56,721 bases of DNA from Tissierella creatinophila DSM 6911 (GTDB lineage Bacteria; Bacillota; Clostridia; Tissierellales; Tissierellaceae), in the NCBI RefSeq assembly GCF_001940565.1, contig NZ_LTDM01000007.1, positions 1-56,721 on the forward strand. Direction: 5' to 3'. Both the position numbers and the translations under genes were made by a program. Under the pieces are notes generated by a model. That model ran no database searches, was not told the origin of the DNA, and saw only the letters and a program-made list of their open reading frames with translations. This document shows, one piece after another, positions 47,194 through 55,806 of this stretch. Positions within the stretch are counted from its first letter, which is position 1; each line of letters opens with the position of its first letter.

Positions 47194-47462
47194 AACCGTA
47201 CACCCAATATCGATATCCTATTCCAGGCGTTACCCAAGCAGTTAACTCGGACCAGGCGACCTCACGGCACACGAAAGGATTCACTTACCGCTGCTTCCTT
47301 CCGGATCTGACGGGGTTCATGAGTTTTCGTTGCGTAAGACCCAATCGTCAACGCCACTTACTTGGGGCAGACCCCACAATAGAGATACCTCCATTGGGAA
47401 TTCAATCCTGCTATAGCGGATTGCAGGTTATAGGGTGCCGCTAGCTCCCCATCTAGTACGGC
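47194..47462 (-). ncRNA. ffs: Signal recognition particle RNA (large bacterial type)
   Basis: On the minus strand the conserved Ffh-binding helix 8 loop appears as CCGGAAGGAAGCAGCGG (47304-47288). The ends GCCGTAC (from 47462) and GTACGGT (to 47194) close the molecule, giving about 269 nt, the length of the Bacillus-type RNA with an Alu domain. It follows tRNA-Ser on the same strand and may share its promoter. It forms the particle with Ffh for membrane targeting. Confidence 0.93.
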
Positions 47463-47474
47463 AAACTTTTTAAA

Positions 47475-47564
47475 TGGCGGAGAAAGAGGGATTCGAACCC
47501 TCGAAACGCTTTCACGTTTACCCGCTTTCCAGGCGAGCGCCTTCAACCACTCGGCCATTTCTCC
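47475..47564 (-). tRNA. tRNA-Ser (anticodon GGA)
   Basis: A 90-nt class II tRNA with a long variable arm and encoded CCA. The 5' end GGAGAAATGGCCGAGTGG, anticodon loop CTGGAAA (anticodon GGA, reading UCC/UCU) and T arm GGGTTCGAATCCC are clear. It reads the same UCC triplet proposed as specifier in the serS T-box. SRP RNA starts 12 bases after its end. Confidence 0.95.
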
Positions 47565-47584
47565 ATAGTTACTTACAGAAGTAT

Positions 47585-47613
47585 ATTATAGCTTAAAATA
47601 GAGTAAATGTCAA
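47585..47613 (-). promoter_or_regulatory. Consensus promoter of tRNA-Ser / SRP RNA
   Basis: On the minus strand TTGACA (47613-47608), 17-bp spacer, TATAAT (47590-47585): a perfect sigma-A consensus, as expected for a stable-RNA unit. Confidence 0.9.
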
Positions 47614-47708
47614 ATAGGTAAAATTTTAATGCTTTGTTAATATATTGCAATATCATATGATATAATAAAAATATAGATAGTAAAACATTAATTTAATTGG
47701 AGGAAAAG

Positions 47709-48290
47709 ATGAAAAAAGATAATCTTATAGAATATATAAAAAAGGCATCAGTAAATTCAGTTCTTTTAGCCATAATGTTAGTTTACTTTGTAGTTATTAC
47801 ATTAAATGGTGGAACTACGGATGTAGAAACCCTTGTGAGATTTGGAGCACTATTTCCCCCACTTGTAAAAGAATATGGACAATACTATAGGCTTATAAGC
47901 TCTATATTTATCCATATAGGCATAATGCATCTGTTCTTTAATTCATATGCACTATATATATTTGGAACTCAAATAGAAAGAGTTATGGGTCATAAAAAGT
48001 ATATATTGTTTTTTCTTCTTACAGGACTTGGAGGAAACTTATTAACTTATATTTTTAGTTATGAAACAATTTCAGCAGGAGCATCTGGAAGCTTGTTTGG
48101 TATGTTTGGTGCTTTTTTATATCTAATAAGGCGTCATCCAGAGATGGTAACTCCAGAAGGTAAAAAAAGCATATTACAATTATTAGTAATAAATATAGCC
48201 ATTACCCTTTTAGTTCCCAATATAAGTGCAACAGCTCATTTTGGAGGATTGATAGCAGGATATTTACTTTCCTATGGATTTATTAAATAG
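47709..48290 (+). CDS. Rhomboid-family intramembrane serine protease
   Basis: A 193-aa membrane protease with six helices. The catalytic dyad is Ser126 in GASGSLFG and His177 in TAHFGG; the loop-1 region RLISSIFIHIGIMHLFFNSY carries the conserved HxxxN. It cleaves helices within the membrane; the target is unknown. The ATG at 47709 follows TTGGAGG; an in-frame TTG at 47697 lies inside that site. Confidence 0.93.
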   Translation: MKKDNLIEYIKKASVNSVLLAIMLVYFVVITLNGGTTDVETLVRFGALFPPLVKEYGQYYRLISSIFIHIGIMHLFFNSYALYIFGTQIERVMGHKKYILFFLLTGLGGNLLTYIFSYETISAGASGSLFGMFGAFLYLIRRHPEMVTPEGKKSILQLLVINIAITLLVPNISATAHFGGLIAGYLLSYGFIK

Positions 48291-48371
48291 AGTATAGAGT
48301 CTTTTCTTTATCCTTTTTATGAGTGTAAAACTTGAGCTTATCTGATATAATATATAGACAGAGGTGAGAAA

Positions 48372-49994
48372 ATGTATCAAGCTCTTTATAGACGATATAG
48401 ACCTAAGACTTTTCATGAATTATTGGGTCAACATCATATAACTACAACATTAAAAAATCAAATTAAAAATGAAAACATAGGTCATGCCTATCTCTTTTCT
48501 GGAACGAGAGGAACTGGAAAAACATCTGCTGCAAAGATATTTTCAAGGGCTGTAAACTGTTTAGATTCACAAGATGGTGAGCCTTGTAACAAATGTAAAA
48601 ACTGTGTTGAAATATTGAAAGAAACCACTGTAGATGTAGTAGAGATGGATGCTGCTAGTAACAACAAAGTAGATGATATTAGAGAACTAAGGGAAAAAGT
48701 AATATACCCTCCTACAAATATAAAGAAAAAAGTATATATAATAGACGAGGTTCATATGCTTAGCAACTCAGCATTTAATGCCCTTTTAAAGACACTAGAA
48801 GAACCTCCAAAACATCTAATATTTATCTTAGCAACTACAGAACCAGAAAAAATCCCTCAAACTATTCTTTCAAGATGTCAAAGATTTGACTTTAAAAGAA
48901 TACAATCTACAGATATAGTAGAAAACATGGAAAAGATAACGGGTGAACTTGCAATTGAAGTAGATAGGGAAGTTCTAAGCTTAATAGCTAGAAATTCAGA
49001 TGGAGCTATGAGAGATGCTTTAAGTTTGCTTGATCAATGTATTTCTTTTTCAGAAAATAAAATAGAATATAGTGACGCACTAGATTTACTGGGTATAGCA
49101 AATACAGATATTCTATTTACTATGATAGATAATATAAAGGATAAAAAACTAGAAGATGCACTTGACTCTTTAGAAACCATCAATCAAAGTGGAAAAGATT
49201 TAAATAGACTTGTAAAAGATTTAATAAGTCACTTTAGAAACTTGATGATAATAAAATCATCTAAAAACCCTGAAACTATAATAGATATAGACAATATAGA
49301 AAAGTTTAAGACCCAGGCTGAAAAGATGAGTATAGAGTTTATACTAAAATCATTAAATATACTTATAGATGCAGAAAATAAGGGAAGATGGTCTGGAGAG
49401 ATAAGACTTATACTAGAAATAGCCATTATAAAGATGGTAGATATAGAAGAAGAACTCTCTCTCTTAGAGAGAATAAAAAGACTTGAAGAAGGTTTTGTAC
49501 CTAGAAAAGAAGTAAAAATAGAGAATACAAGAGAAAACCTTCAAACAGAGAGTGTAGTAGAAAAGCCTAGAGAAAAGTCTGTAGCAACTCCTAAAAAAGA
49601 AAACATAAAAGAAGAGCATGAGGGTGAAAGCTTTATAGATTTAGACCTTGAAACCATCTCAAACCATTGGGATATAGTTTTAAAAGAGATAAAGGTTAAA
49701 AAGGTAAGTTTGTATGCACTTATAAGAGAAGGAAAGCTAAATAGTTTCTCAAATAATCAACTTGAAATAAACTATGATGAAGAGTTTGGGTTTCATCATG
49801 GAGCTGTTAATAAAGAAGACAATAAACAGCTTGTAGAAGAGATAATATCAAAGTATTTTAATATAGATATAGTAGTAGATTTTTCTTTGGGAAGTATAAT
49901 ATCAAATAAATCCAAAGAAAAAGAAAAAACTGATGAAGATGCTATTAAAGAAGTCATAGACTTTTTTGGAGAAGATATAGTAGAAATAGAATAA
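48372..49994 (+). CDS. dnaX: DNA polymerase III subunit gamma/tau
   Basis: A 540-aa clamp-loader ATPase. Walker [15 protein letters not shown], four-cysteine zinc site ([16 protein letters not shown]), DEVHMLS and the arginine-finger SRCQRF lie in the first 230 residues; domain III and a charged tau tail (about 390-540) follow. It starts the usual dnaX-ybaB-recR cluster. Confidence 0.95.
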   Translation: MYQALYRRYRPKTFHELLGQHHITTTLKNQIKNENIGHAYLFSGTRGTGKTSAAKIFSRAVNCLDSQDGEPCNKCKNCVEILKETTVDVVEMDAASNNKVDDIRELREKVIYPPTNIKKKVYIIDEVHMLSNSAFNALLKTLEEPPKHLIFILATTEPEKIPQTILSRCQRFDFKRIQSTDIVENMEKITGELAIEVDREVLSLIARNSDGAMRDALSLLDQCISFSENKIEYSDALDLLGIANTDILFTMIDNIKDKKLEDALDSLETINQSGKDLNRLVKDLISHFRNLMIIKSSKNPETIIDIDNIEKFKTQAEKMSIEFILKSLNILIDAENKGRWSGEIRLILEIAIIKMVDIEEELSLLERIKRLEEGFVPRKEVKIENTRENLQTESVVEKPREKSVATPKKENIKEEHEGESFIDLDLETISNHWDIVLKEIKVKKVSLYALIREGKLNSFSNNQLEINYDEEFGFHHGAVNKEDNKQLVEEIISKYFNIDIVVDFSLGSIISNKSKEKEKTDEDAIKEVIDFFGEDIVEIE

Positions 49995-50010
49995 GAAAGG
50001 AAGATGTAAA

Positions 50011-50352
50011 ATGGCAAGAGGTAAATTCCCAGGAATGGGCGGAGGAAACATGGGTAATATGATGAAACAAATGCAAAAGATGCAAAAGCAAATGGAAGAT
50101 ACACAAAAAGAATTAGAACAAACAGAAATAGAAGTAACTGCTGGCGGAGGAGCTATCAAAGCCGTAGTAAATGGAAAAAAAGAATTACTTAGCATAGATA
50201 TAGATGAATCAGTAGTAGATCCAGAAGATGTAGAGATGTTAGAAGATTTAGTTTTAGCCGCAGTAAATGAAGCACTTAGAAAAGCAGAAGAGATGATGGC
50301 AAAAGAAATGGGTAAATTAACTGGTGGAATGAATATACCAGGATTATTTTAA
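50011..50352 (+). CDS. ybaB: YbaB/EbfC nucleoid-associated protein
   Basis: A 113-aa DNA-binding dimer: Gly/Met-rich start ([20 protein letters not shown]), coiled helix with [20 protein letters not shown], then [20 protein letters not shown]. It sits between dnaX and recR as in most bacteria and is thought to assist recombination or nucleoid structure. Confidence 0.94.
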   Translation: MARGKFPGMGGGNMGNMMKQMQKMQKQMEDTQKELEQTEIEVTAGGGAIKAVVNGKKELLSIDIDESVVDPEDVEMLEDLVLAAVNEALRKAEEMMAKEMGKLTGGMNIPGLF

Positions 50353-50365
50353 TGGAGGAAAATTT

Positions 50366-50965
50366 ATGCAGCAGTATGCAGTACCTATAGCAAACCTTAT
50401 AGATCAACTATCAAAATTACCAGGAATAGGTAGAAAAACTGCTCAGAGGCTTGCGTTTTTTATACTTGAAATGGAAAATTTAGAAGCCCAGAAGATATCA
50501 GAAGCTATACTTGAAGCAAAAGAAAAGATAAAGCTTTGTAGTGTATGTCAAAACCTTACAGATATAGATCCTTGCATACTATGTCAAAATGCAAATAGAG
50601 ACAAATCTATTATATGCGTGGTAGAAGGTGCAAAGGATATAATAGCAATGGAAAGATCGCGTGAATATAAAGGAGAATACCATGTACTCCATGGAGTCAT
50701 ATCTCCAATGGATAATATTGGTCCAAATGATATAAAGGTAAAAGAGCTGCTAAACAGATTGGCAGATGGTAAGGTAAAAGAAGTAATCCTAGCTACAAAT
50801 CCAACAGTAGAAGGAGAAGCCACAGCACTTTATATATCAAGACTAATAAAGCCACTTGGAGTAAAGGTTTCAAGAATAGCCCATGGAATCCCAGTTGGAG
50901 GAGATCTCGAATACTTTGATGAAGTGACACTATCAAAGGCGATGGAAAACAGAAGGGAACTTTGA
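50366..50965 (+). CDS. recR: Recombination protein RecR
   Basis: A 199-aa protein. N-terminal helix-hairpin-helix ([17 protein letters not shown]), zinc finger ([16 protein letters not shown]), Toprim domain ([32 protein letters not shown]) and the C-terminal Walker-B-like [16 protein letters not shown]. With RecF/RecO it loads RecA at gaps. The accessory island starts 17 bases after its stop. Confidence 0.96.
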   Translation: MQQYAVPIANLIDQLSKLPGIGRKTAQRLAFFILEMENLEAQKISEAILEAKEKIKLCSVCQNLTDIDPCILCQNANRDKSIICVVEGAKDIIAMERSREYKGEYHVLHGVISPMDNIGPNDIKVKELLNRLADGKVKEVILATNPTVEGEATALYISRLIKPLGVKVSRIAHGIPVGGDLEYFDEVTLSKAMENRREL

Positions 50966-50975
50966 TAGATATAGG

Positions 50976-50981
50976 GGGAGT
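50976..50981 (+). repeat. Target-site duplication, left (GGGAGT)
   Basis: GGGAGT directly before the left end of the island matches the six bases directly after its right end (56146-56151). Neither inner end of the two repeat copies shows such a match, so the duplication belongs to the whole unit. Confidence 0.65.
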
Positions 50982-51500
50982 TGTCTTATCATAATAAACA
51001 TTAGTGAGATATAATAAAGATTAGTGGATGATAATAAAGTTTGGTTAAAACCCTGGTATTTTTTGCAAGAGAAGTCTTGCGAGTATTACTGGGGTTTTTG
51101 CTTGGTGCGACCTACAAAGCCTCCGCAAAGCCAAATGCGGAGCATCGTAGTCAAACCTGCAAACTGAAGGTAATCCAAGGCATAGAGCAAATAAATAAAT
51201 AATTAAATATATATTTTTTATAGCCTAAGCAAGTAGGATATGCCTTAACTGGTCAAGTTTTAGGAGTTGCATATGCCCTGAAACTCCTCAGTTTCCACCA
51301 AACTTTATTATGATTTTTTATTGATTTATTTCCTTATTTTGACTTGTAAATGGCTGAAAATAGGGTGATTTCCCACCAAACTTTATTATTACTCATAAAA
51401 ATAAATAAATATATAAATAAGGTTGTAGACTAGTTGGTACAAGGCTTTGCAGGGTTCTATGAAACTTTGTGTTTCCACCAAACTTTATTATTATTTGACA
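50982..51500 (+). repeat. MITE-like repeat element, copy 1 (519 bp)
   Basis: Left end TGTC followed by three direct ATAATAAA units at about 20-bp spacing (near 50991, 51011, 51031); right side has three reverse units CACCAAACTTTATTAT (ending near 51311, 51389, 51491), the last closing with TGACA at 51500. The left end and the reverse complement of the right end agree at TGTC, ATAATAAA and most of TTGGTGG. The core 51065-51311 is identical to copy 2 and holds three strong hairpins. There is no coding capacity. Such multiple subterminal repeats recall IS21-family ends. Confidence 0.8.
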
Positions 51501-51677
51501 TAGATACAATATGTATATCAAAAAAATCAATGCGATTTTAGAAAAATTATAATAAAGTCGTGTGAGAATTATAATAAAGTTTAGTTGACAAATATATTAA
51601 AAAAATATCTATATGGTTGGTTGACAAGCATTTTCAAGTGTTATACAATTTATTTAAACTAAAAAATATAATAAAAT
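51312..51677. other. Gap between the repeat core and the IS21-like element
   Basis: No gene. 51312-51500 is the extra right part of repeat copy 1 (two more reverse ATAATAAA units than copy 2). Two more forward units lie near 51552-51586, perhaps a fragment of another copy. A good promoter TTGACA (51621-51626), 17-bp spacer, TACAAT (51644-51649) points right into the IS and has no gene directly after it. Confidence 0.6.
51621..51649 (+). promoter_or_regulatory. Orphan promoter pointing into the IS21-like element
   Basis: TTGACA, 17-bp spacer, TACAAT. The next plus-strand gene is the broken one at 53393, beyond the IS. The promoter may have served it before the IS inserted. Confidence 0.6.
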
Positions 51678-53311
51678 TGTAAATGTCAACCCCAAAATGT
51701 ACATTTATTAGAATTAGTTATTGCTAGCTTTTTTAGACTCCATCATATCTACCTTACCTTTTAGTCTGTAAGAAGGGCCTGTAATTTTAATAATACTTGA
51801 ATGATGAATCAATCTATCCAGAATTGCATTAGCTAGCGTTATATCTGAAAACACTTCTCCCCACTTGCTAAATGGTTGATTTGTAGTAATTATGGTAGAA
51901 TTCTTTTCATATCTTTTATTTATTAATTGAAAGAGTAAATTTGCTCCTTGCTTATCAATAGGTAAATAACCAATCTCATCAATAATTAGAAGTCTATATT
52001 TAGCAAAGTGTTTTAATTTAGTTTCTAACCTATTTTCGGCATGAGCCTTGTTCAACTGCATTATTAAATCATGACAAGAAATGAAGTATACCATGTTTCT
52101 CCTTTTAGCTGCAGCAACTCCAATTGCTATAGCTAAATGAGTCTTTCCAACACCTGAAGATCCAAAAAACAATATATTTTCTTTGTTTTCTAGGAATCTT
52201 AAACTTTCAAAGTCAATCATCTGAATTTTATTTAAAGAGGGTTGAAAGTCAAAATCAAAATCTTTAAATGTTTTTTCAAATGGGAAAGCTGATACAGATA
52301 TTTGAATCTTTGAAGCTCTTTCATCTCTAAAACTCATTTCTTTTTCTTTTAGAAATCTAATAAATGGTATTTCATTAGTTGCTTGTGATATTTCTCTATT
52401 TATATCATAATTAAAATCTTCTACTATTTTATTAAGTTCTTCAAATGTATCAAATTCTTCATTAAATGGTGTTAATCTATCTATTAGTTTAGCTAAAGTC
52501 TTAACTTTACCTTTAGTTTTAGGTCTGTAGGGTCTACAGGTAATTATTTCAAATCCAGCATCCATTGCAAAATATTTAAAATCTTGATTTATATTTACAT
52601 TTTTAAAGGTTGTCCTGCTTCGATCTACAACAGTAGACATATTATCAAAGAGAAGCTCTTTAGGAACTCCATTAAAGTATTTAAAGCTTTCTGTGATGCA
52701 TTCAAACAAAGTTTTTTGAACCCTATCTGTAGTTAATTTGATAAATTTGAGTCTAGAATACCCTAGAACTATTAAGAAAATATTTATATCAAATATTTCT
52801 CCTTGCCGACTTACCATCGTAACACTTTCCTTCCAATCTACTTGAGCTTGAAGCCCTGGACTTGTATCAAACCTAATATTTGCCTTGTTTACTTCTGTTT
52901 TTATATGGGTTTTGATAAAATTATTTACCGTATGATACCCACCATCATAGCCCTTTTTTTCAATGAATTTAAATACAGCCATTGAGTTTGAACCCCAATT
53001 ATCTACTTTATCAATAATTACTTCTTTAAAATCATCAACTTTAGTTTTAACTTCTCGTGATTTTCTTGTTTGAGAATCTGTTTCATTTAAATACCTATCT
53101 ACTGTTCTTCTATCGCAATTAAATCTTCTTGCCAGCTCACTTTTATTCAATAGATCAGTCTCCTCTCTAATTAATTTTATTTGATTTGACACATCTTTCC
53201 GCATTATATCTCTCCTATCTTTTATATGATAGAATTATTATACAAGAAAAATGTACAATTTTGTGTACTTTGAGATTCTAATATTTGTGTAGTTTCATCT
53301 TAACATTTACA
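51678..53311 (-). mobile_element. Decayed IS21-family insertion sequence
   Basis: The element of 1,634 bp runs between inverted ends TGTAAATGTCAA (51678 onward) and TGTAAATGTTAA (minus strand from 53311); both ends also share ATTAGAAT about 31 bases in. Further subterminal repeats (TGTACATT-like) occur on both sides, as usual for IS21. It holds one fused istA-istB reading frame instead of two genes. No clear target duplication is seen at its ends (ATAAAAT against GTATATA). Confidence 0.78.
51714..53204 (-). pseudogene. IstA-IstB fusion remnant of an IS21 transposase operon
   Basis: A 496-aa chimera. Residues 1-289 are IstA: helix-turn-helix (KSELARRFNCDRRTVDRYL) and the DDE integrase fold with D123 (QVDWKES) and D187 (LLFDNMS). 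The catalytic glutamate of the usual KGKVE motif is lysine here (K235 in KGKVKTLAK). From about residue 290 (SFRDERASKI) the protein is IstB: Walker A GSSGVGKTH, LLIIDEIGYLP and ILDRLIHHS. IstA normally has about 500 residues and IstB about 250, so the IstA C-terminus and IstB N-terminus have been removed by an in-frame deletion. Open but very probably inactive. Confidence 0.88.
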
Positions 53312-53392
53312 GTATATAACGATATTGGGTATAATGTCTCTAGTGTTTGGGAAATTTGATATTTAAAGGGAATTTTAAAGTGGGGTATTTTG

Positions 53393-53838
53393 ATGGAAAG
53401 AATATATTTATCTAATTGGGTTATAGATATAAATGTTAAAAGGACAAAAAATATTATGATACCATAACAGTTGAAGAAGGCTGTGATTGTGCATATTGTA
53501 GAAATTACTTAGAATGCTGTGAAGGTTTTTCAAAAGAAGTTTTAGATTTTTACAAGACATTGGAAATAAATCCACAAAAAGAGGTAGAATTTATGCAGTA
53601 TGAAATGAATGATTATAATCATTTATATATGGGGTTCTATCATTTAGTGGGAGAAATCATTAAAAAGCCTAATGAAGATGTAGAAAAGTGGAATGACTCA
53701 AATATCATAAAAATTGATAATGTAAATTTTATATTTAGTGAGGAGTTAGACCTTGTACCAGATAAATTTCCACAGCCTGTTATTCAGTTAGAATTTGAGG
53801 TTATATTGCCGTGGTTACTAAAGGATAGATGTAAATAA
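53393..53838 (+). pseudogene. Frameshifted gene for a conserved Cys-rich unknown protein
   Basis: The frame from ATG 53393 (MERIYLSNWVIDINVKRTKN) stops at 53467. The next frame continues the same protein: YDTITVEEGCDCAYCRNYLE, then CCEGF and, to the end, PQPVIQLEFEVILPWLL. One base has been lost, probably in the A6 run at 53446-53451. The intact family seems to be a small Firmicute protein with a CxCxxC motif; its role is unknown. The remaining open part from 53560 has no ribosome-binding site. It begins 82 bases after the IS end. Confidence 0.75.
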
Positions 53839-53896
53839 AAGAGACTAGATAGAAAGCAACAATATAGTTAAGAATAAGAAAGGTGATTAGGTAGAT

Positions 53897-54502
53897 ATGT
53901 TCAAACCTAGTAAATTTTATATAATAGTTAGTAATAATAATTTCATTATAAAAAAAGAAGATGACTATTCAAAATATATAATTCCCCTTCAACAATTCAT
54001 ACCAAATATTCCGGCTTATTATCATTTATTTGACCAAGACAAGGAAAACTATATTAAAGATATAAAAAGTCAGATTAAAGAATTAAAAATAAAAAATGCA
54101 ACCATTGTTTTCCCTGATGATGCCATGGATATAGAAGTGGATAAACAGATGGTCATTGAATTTTTGATGCAATGCGGAGTGAAAAAAATACAATCGGATT
54201 TTCAGTGTTTTCATTTAAATCTAGATAATAAAAAATATATATCTATTTCTAAGACCCCAAGGTTAATAGTTATGCAATATATTATACATGGTAAATCTAT
54301 TTATAAAAAATATTATGAAAAGGATTATACTGATACGGATCAAATTAAAATGGATATAAAAAACCTTCATCCTGATTGCCAATATGGTGGGATACCTATA
54401 TATATAAATAATATAAATAATATAAATAATGATATGGAAAGATTTAGGGGTGTTGGAGATTTGATTTCCTTGGATAATATTATTGGAAATATTAAGGGTT
54501 GA
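53897..54502 (+). CDS. Hypothetical protein
   Basis: A 201-aa protein without a family I can name. It begins MFKPSKFYIIVSNNNFIIKK and holds an alternating strand/helix pattern (NATIVFPDDAMDIEVDKQMV) that could be an actin-like or Rossmann-like half domain; an Asn/Ile repeat (YINNINNINND) occurs near residue 175. It has a weak AAGGTGAT site. Its stop overlaps the region before the next gene, so 53897-54756 is likely one operon. Confidence 0.65.
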   Translation: MFKPSKFYIIVSNNNFIIKKEDDYSKYIIPLQQFIPNIPAYYHLFDQDKENYIKDIKSQIKELKIKNATIVFPDDAMDIEVDKQMVIEFLMQCGVKKIQSDFQCFHLNLDNKKYISISKTPRLIVMQYIIHGKSIYKKYYEKDYTDTDQIKMDIKNLHPDCQYGGIPIYINNINNINNDMERFRGVGDLISLDNIIGNIKG

Positions 54503-54507
54503 AGAAT

Positions 54508-54756
54508 ATGGAGTTAAAAGATAAATTAAGGATATTTTTTGTGATACTATCTCTTTGTTCTTATTGTATTATTTTTATAGGATATAGGAAGTTGAAAAAG
54601 GCAGTTAAAGAGTTAGATAAGCAAAGAGACACAGAAATAATAAAAAAAGAAACTGAAGAAATTATCATAAGAAGCGGAAAGTTAATTGCATTAGGAAGTA
54701 TATTGGGTGCTATTTTTGGTATAATTGCTATGTTATTCTTACATAGAATAATTTAA
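54508..54756 (+). CDS. Small two-helix membrane protein
   Basis: An 82-aa protein with membrane helices near residues 9-25 and 58-79, separated by a charged coiled stretch (KKAVKELDKQRDTEIIKKE). The second helix is glycine-rich (GSILGAIFGIIAML). No family is recognised. ATG 54508 uses AAGGG at the end of the preceding gene and follows its stop by five bases. Confidence 0.65.
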   Translation: MELKDKLRIFFVILSLCSYCIIFIGYRKLKKAVKELDKQRDTEIIKKETEEIIIRSGKLIALGSILGAIFGIIAMLFLHRII

Positions 54757-54783
54757 TTTCTTATAGATATAGGAGACATATAT

Positions 54784-55209
54784 ATGGATAGGTTTGAAAT
54801 TAGAGGAAATAATGGATATATTGCAATAGATATAGGAGAAACATCTCATGCTGCTGAAGATATAAACATATTTGGAGGATATGATGTTATAGGGAAGATA
54901 GATATAAAATCAGGTAATTATAGAGCATGTGGTGCACTATGGCTTAATACTAAGGAACTTTATAACTTCTTTATCTCGCTTAAAGAATGCTGGAGGAACT
55001 TAAAGGGAGAAATCAGGTTTATGACCCATGAAAGAAATCTTGAACTAATAATTAAATTTGATAAGTTGGGACATGTAATTGTCTTTGGTGATTACATTGA
55101 AAAGCATGATGAAGATAATAAATTGATATTTGAAATTATTAGTGACCAAAGTTTTATACAGGAAACAATTCGCAATTTAAGTAGCATTATTAGTAAATAT
55201 GATAGATAA
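54784..55209 (+). CDS. Hypothetical protein, immunity-protein-like
   Basis: A 141-aa protein of mixed beta strands: FGGYDVIGKIDIKSGNYRA, ELYNFFISLKECWRNLKGE, then strands and a final helix (DQSFIQETIRNLSSII). Size and pattern recall WapI/DUF6228-like proteins, some of which are immunity proteins for contact toxins. This is a weak resemblance by eye. AGGAGA precedes the ATG. No toxin is adjacent. Confidence 0.58.
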   Translation: MDRFEIRGNNGYIAIDIGETSHAAEDINIFGGYDVIGKIDIKSGNYRACGALWLNTKELYNFFISLKECWRNLKGEIRFMTHERNLELIIKFDKLGHVIVFGDYIEKHDEDNKLIFEIISDQSFIQETIRNLSSIISKYDR

Positions 55210-55258
55210 ATTGTATAGAAATAAAAAAACAACCATGTACAAAGTTAAAAAAACGGAT

Positions 55259-55273
55259 ATATAGATTCTATAT
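55259..55273. promoter_or_regulatory. 15-bp palindrome before the selenoprotein-like gene
   Basis: ATATAGA-T-TCTATAT is a perfect 7-1-7 inverted repeat, 11 bases before the ribosome-binding site of the gene at 55297. The form is that of a dimeric repressor operator; the regulator is unknown. No clear -35/-10 pair was found. Confidence 0.4.
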
Positions 55274-55296
55274 GGTAAGAGATAAGGAGGGGTAAA

Positions 55297-55794
55297 ATGA
55301 ATGAAAATAAATATACAAGTAAATCTTGTTGAAGTTCATTACTAGATACCACTGGTGTAGTGGTAGAAAAGAAATGTTGTCCATTATGTCATCAGGTAGG
55401 AGAAAATGTACCAAATATAGCTGTAAGGCATTTGGTATTAGAAGACCTTATTAAAAAAGTTATTGATAAAGAAAATTACTATGTATGTATAAATGAAAAT
55501 TGCAACGTAGTGTATTATAGTTCAAATAATAAAAATACTTTTTATGAAAAGCACGTAAAGGTTCCTGTATGGTTTAAAAAAAGGGCTAATCCTAAGTATA
55601 TTTGTTACTGTAATGACGTAACTGAAGAACAGATTATAGATGCTGTTTTAAATAATGATGCTAAAAATATGAAAGATATTATTAGATTAACAGGAGCCAT
55701 GAAAAATGGACAATGTGAACTTAATAACCCTCTAGGTAAATGTTGTAGCCCTGTTATATTGGAAACCTTAAAGAAGGCATTGGATAGTAAATAA
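55297..55794 (+). CDS. CopZ-like 2Fe-2S metallochaperone, probable selenoprotein (Sec12)
   Basis: The ATG at 55297 follows AAGGAGGGG, then reads MNENKYTSKSC, an in-frame TGA (55330-55332), SSLLDTTGVVVEKKCCPLCH and on to a normal stop: 165 aa with the TGA as Sec. Domains: a zinc ribbon-like N-terminal part (CCPLCHQ, YVCINENCNVVYYSS) and a BFD-like 2Fe-2S domain (ICYCNDVTEEQI, GAMKNGQCELNNPLGKCCSP), as in Archaeoglobus CopZ. Relatives start with a CC pair; here it would be Cys-Sec. A SECIS-like hairpin follows: TACCACT/AGTGGTA (55347-55365) with loop GGTGT, beginning 22 nt after the TGA. The frame after the TGA has no ribosome-binding site of its own. Confidence 0.8.
55330..55365 (+). promoter_or_regulatory. 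In-frame TGA and bacterial SECIS-like hairpin
   Basis: TGA at 55330-55332 is followed by a 7-bp perfect stem (55347-55353 with 55359-55365) and a five-base loop that starts with GG. Known bacterial SECIS elements put a G in the first two loop bases, 16-37 nt after the UGA; both conditions hold. Confidence 0.75.
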
Positions 55795-55806
55795 TATAGG
55801 TTACAG

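Noticed and set aside
47358..47558. Minus-strand 66-aa frame overlapping the tRNA-Ser and SRP RNA
   Set aside because: It lies over two clear RNA genes; the protein-like text is a by-product of the tRNA sequence.
49910..49935. Programmed frameshift site in dnaX
   Set aside because: A-rich stretches near the end of dnaX (for example AAAGAAAAAGAAAAAAC) are present, but there is no clear slippery heptamer with hairpin, and the position is too close to the stop to make a distinct gamma product.
50990..51595. CRISPR-like array of ATAATAAAG units
   Set aside because: Units are short, vary in sequence, occur in both orientations, have irregular gaps and there are no cas genes; they look like transposase-binding subterminal repeats.
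53307..53335. Promoter formed by the right IS end (TTACAG) and TATAAT at 53330
   Set aside because: The -10 and 17-bp spacing fit, but TTACAG is a poor -35 and the gene behind it is broken; kept as a possibility only.
55360..55794. Shorter gene starting at GTG 55360
   Set aside because: No ribosome-binding site lies before it, it would cut off conserved N-terminal residues, and a strong site with ATG lies 63 bases upstream in the same frame past the TGA.
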